From Phlyctochytrium arcticum (lineage: Eukaryota > Chytridiomycota > Chytridiomycetes > Chytridiales > Chytridiaceae): a stretch of 64,000 nucleotides of DNA. Within the stretch, counting starts at the first letter, position 1, and each line of letters opens with the position of its first letter. The stretch is from positions 1,116,001 through 1,180,000 of the forward strand of contig JAHLKI010000005.1 in the NCBI GenBank assembly GCA_025602905.1. Direction: 5' to 3'. Below the pieces are notes generated by a model that worked only from the letters and a program-made list of their open reading frames with translations, was not told the DNA's origin and did not search any database. This document shows, piece by piece, positions 63,811 to 64,000 of this stretch. The position numbers and the translations under genes were made by a program.

Positions 63811-64000
63811 GTGAGTGGGCCCGTTTATTATGATGGAATCTGTTACCAACAGTATACCAGCAGCTACCGGTCCCATTGCTGTCAACAAGACCTTCCAATC
63901 GACTTCCACGCAAACCACATCTTCTTCTTCTCTCCCAGTTGAACTTGTGGATCAACTTCATTTCAACAGCGGTGTTCAGAAGCTCGCAGATTCCGAGTTT

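Noticed and set aside
1..64000. Bacterial or mitochondrial origin of the window
   Set aside because: Multiple GT-AG introns, Plavaka, Crypton, Helitron and chromovirus elements require a fungal nuclear genome.

Overview
The window looks like a transposon-rich stretch of a filamentous basidiomycete (probably Agaricomycete) nuclear genome. The reasons are two Plavaka-type CACTA transposase genes, a GCR1_C-type Crypton, a Helitron Rep fragment, a pogo/CENP-B-type transposase, a Ty3/gypsy chromovirus, and short GT-AG introns of about 50-70 nt. I found no convincing ordinary housekeeping gene, tRNA, rRNA or CRISPR array.

The unusual part is positions 1-37,006, which holds pieces of at least two, probably three, virus-like (Polinton / Polinton-like-virus type) elements. 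Element A (3670-12807, about 9.1 kb) has long terminal inverted repeats and a perfect palindrome at each tip. It carries a small TIR gene, an intact D5-like primase-helicase, a small HTH gene, a Cys-rich protein gene, scrambled remains of a chromodomain integrase, and a four-exon Crinkler-type (CRN) gene with a PD-(D/E)XK-like domain. Element B is represented by its right end (about 16,778-18,752): two F-box-like paralogues, a second copy of the small TIR gene, and a 30-bp-stem hairpin related to the tips of A. Abutting that hairpin is segment C (18,753-37,006). C holds a fibre gene with adenovirus-shaft-like repeats, an HNH/AP2 endonuclease, a herpes-type primase plus origin-binding-like helicase, a second small HTH gene, a Cys-rich zinc protein, two adenine methyltransferases, a tyrosine recombinase, and a retroviral-type integrase with chromodomain. 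B and C may be two elements or two ends of one genome. At 1-664 a cut-off beta-rich gene and a convergent gene look like part of yet another such element.

Segment C is decaying. A 6.5-kb gypsy chromovirus (19,444-25,926) splits the fibre gene. A second LTR of the same family (37,007-37,532, reversed) ends the virus-like block. The primase-helicase, the HNH gene and both recombinase genes carry in-frame stops or frameshifts. By contrast the D5 gene, the CRN gene and both methyltransferase genes are open.

The flank right of element A (12,791-14,199) is a Helitron Rep gene cut off inside A's palindrome. The flank left of A (2369-3697) is an ATPase-like gene that also terminates inside a palindrome. 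An OB-like, AT-hook gene (15,516-16,373) lies behind the Helitron fragment and may be its RPA-like partner.

From 37,007 to the end the window is ordinary fungal transposon territory: a gag remnant, Plavaka 1 with an accessory gene, a Crypton, Plavaka 2 with a 106-bp tandem repeat and its own accessory gene, an apparently intact pogo-type transposase gene with one intron, dispersed repeats shared between 37.5-38.2 kb and 48.3/61.8 kb, and the first exon of an unknown gene at the right edge. All calls rest on reading the sequence and remembered family motifs; no database search was run.
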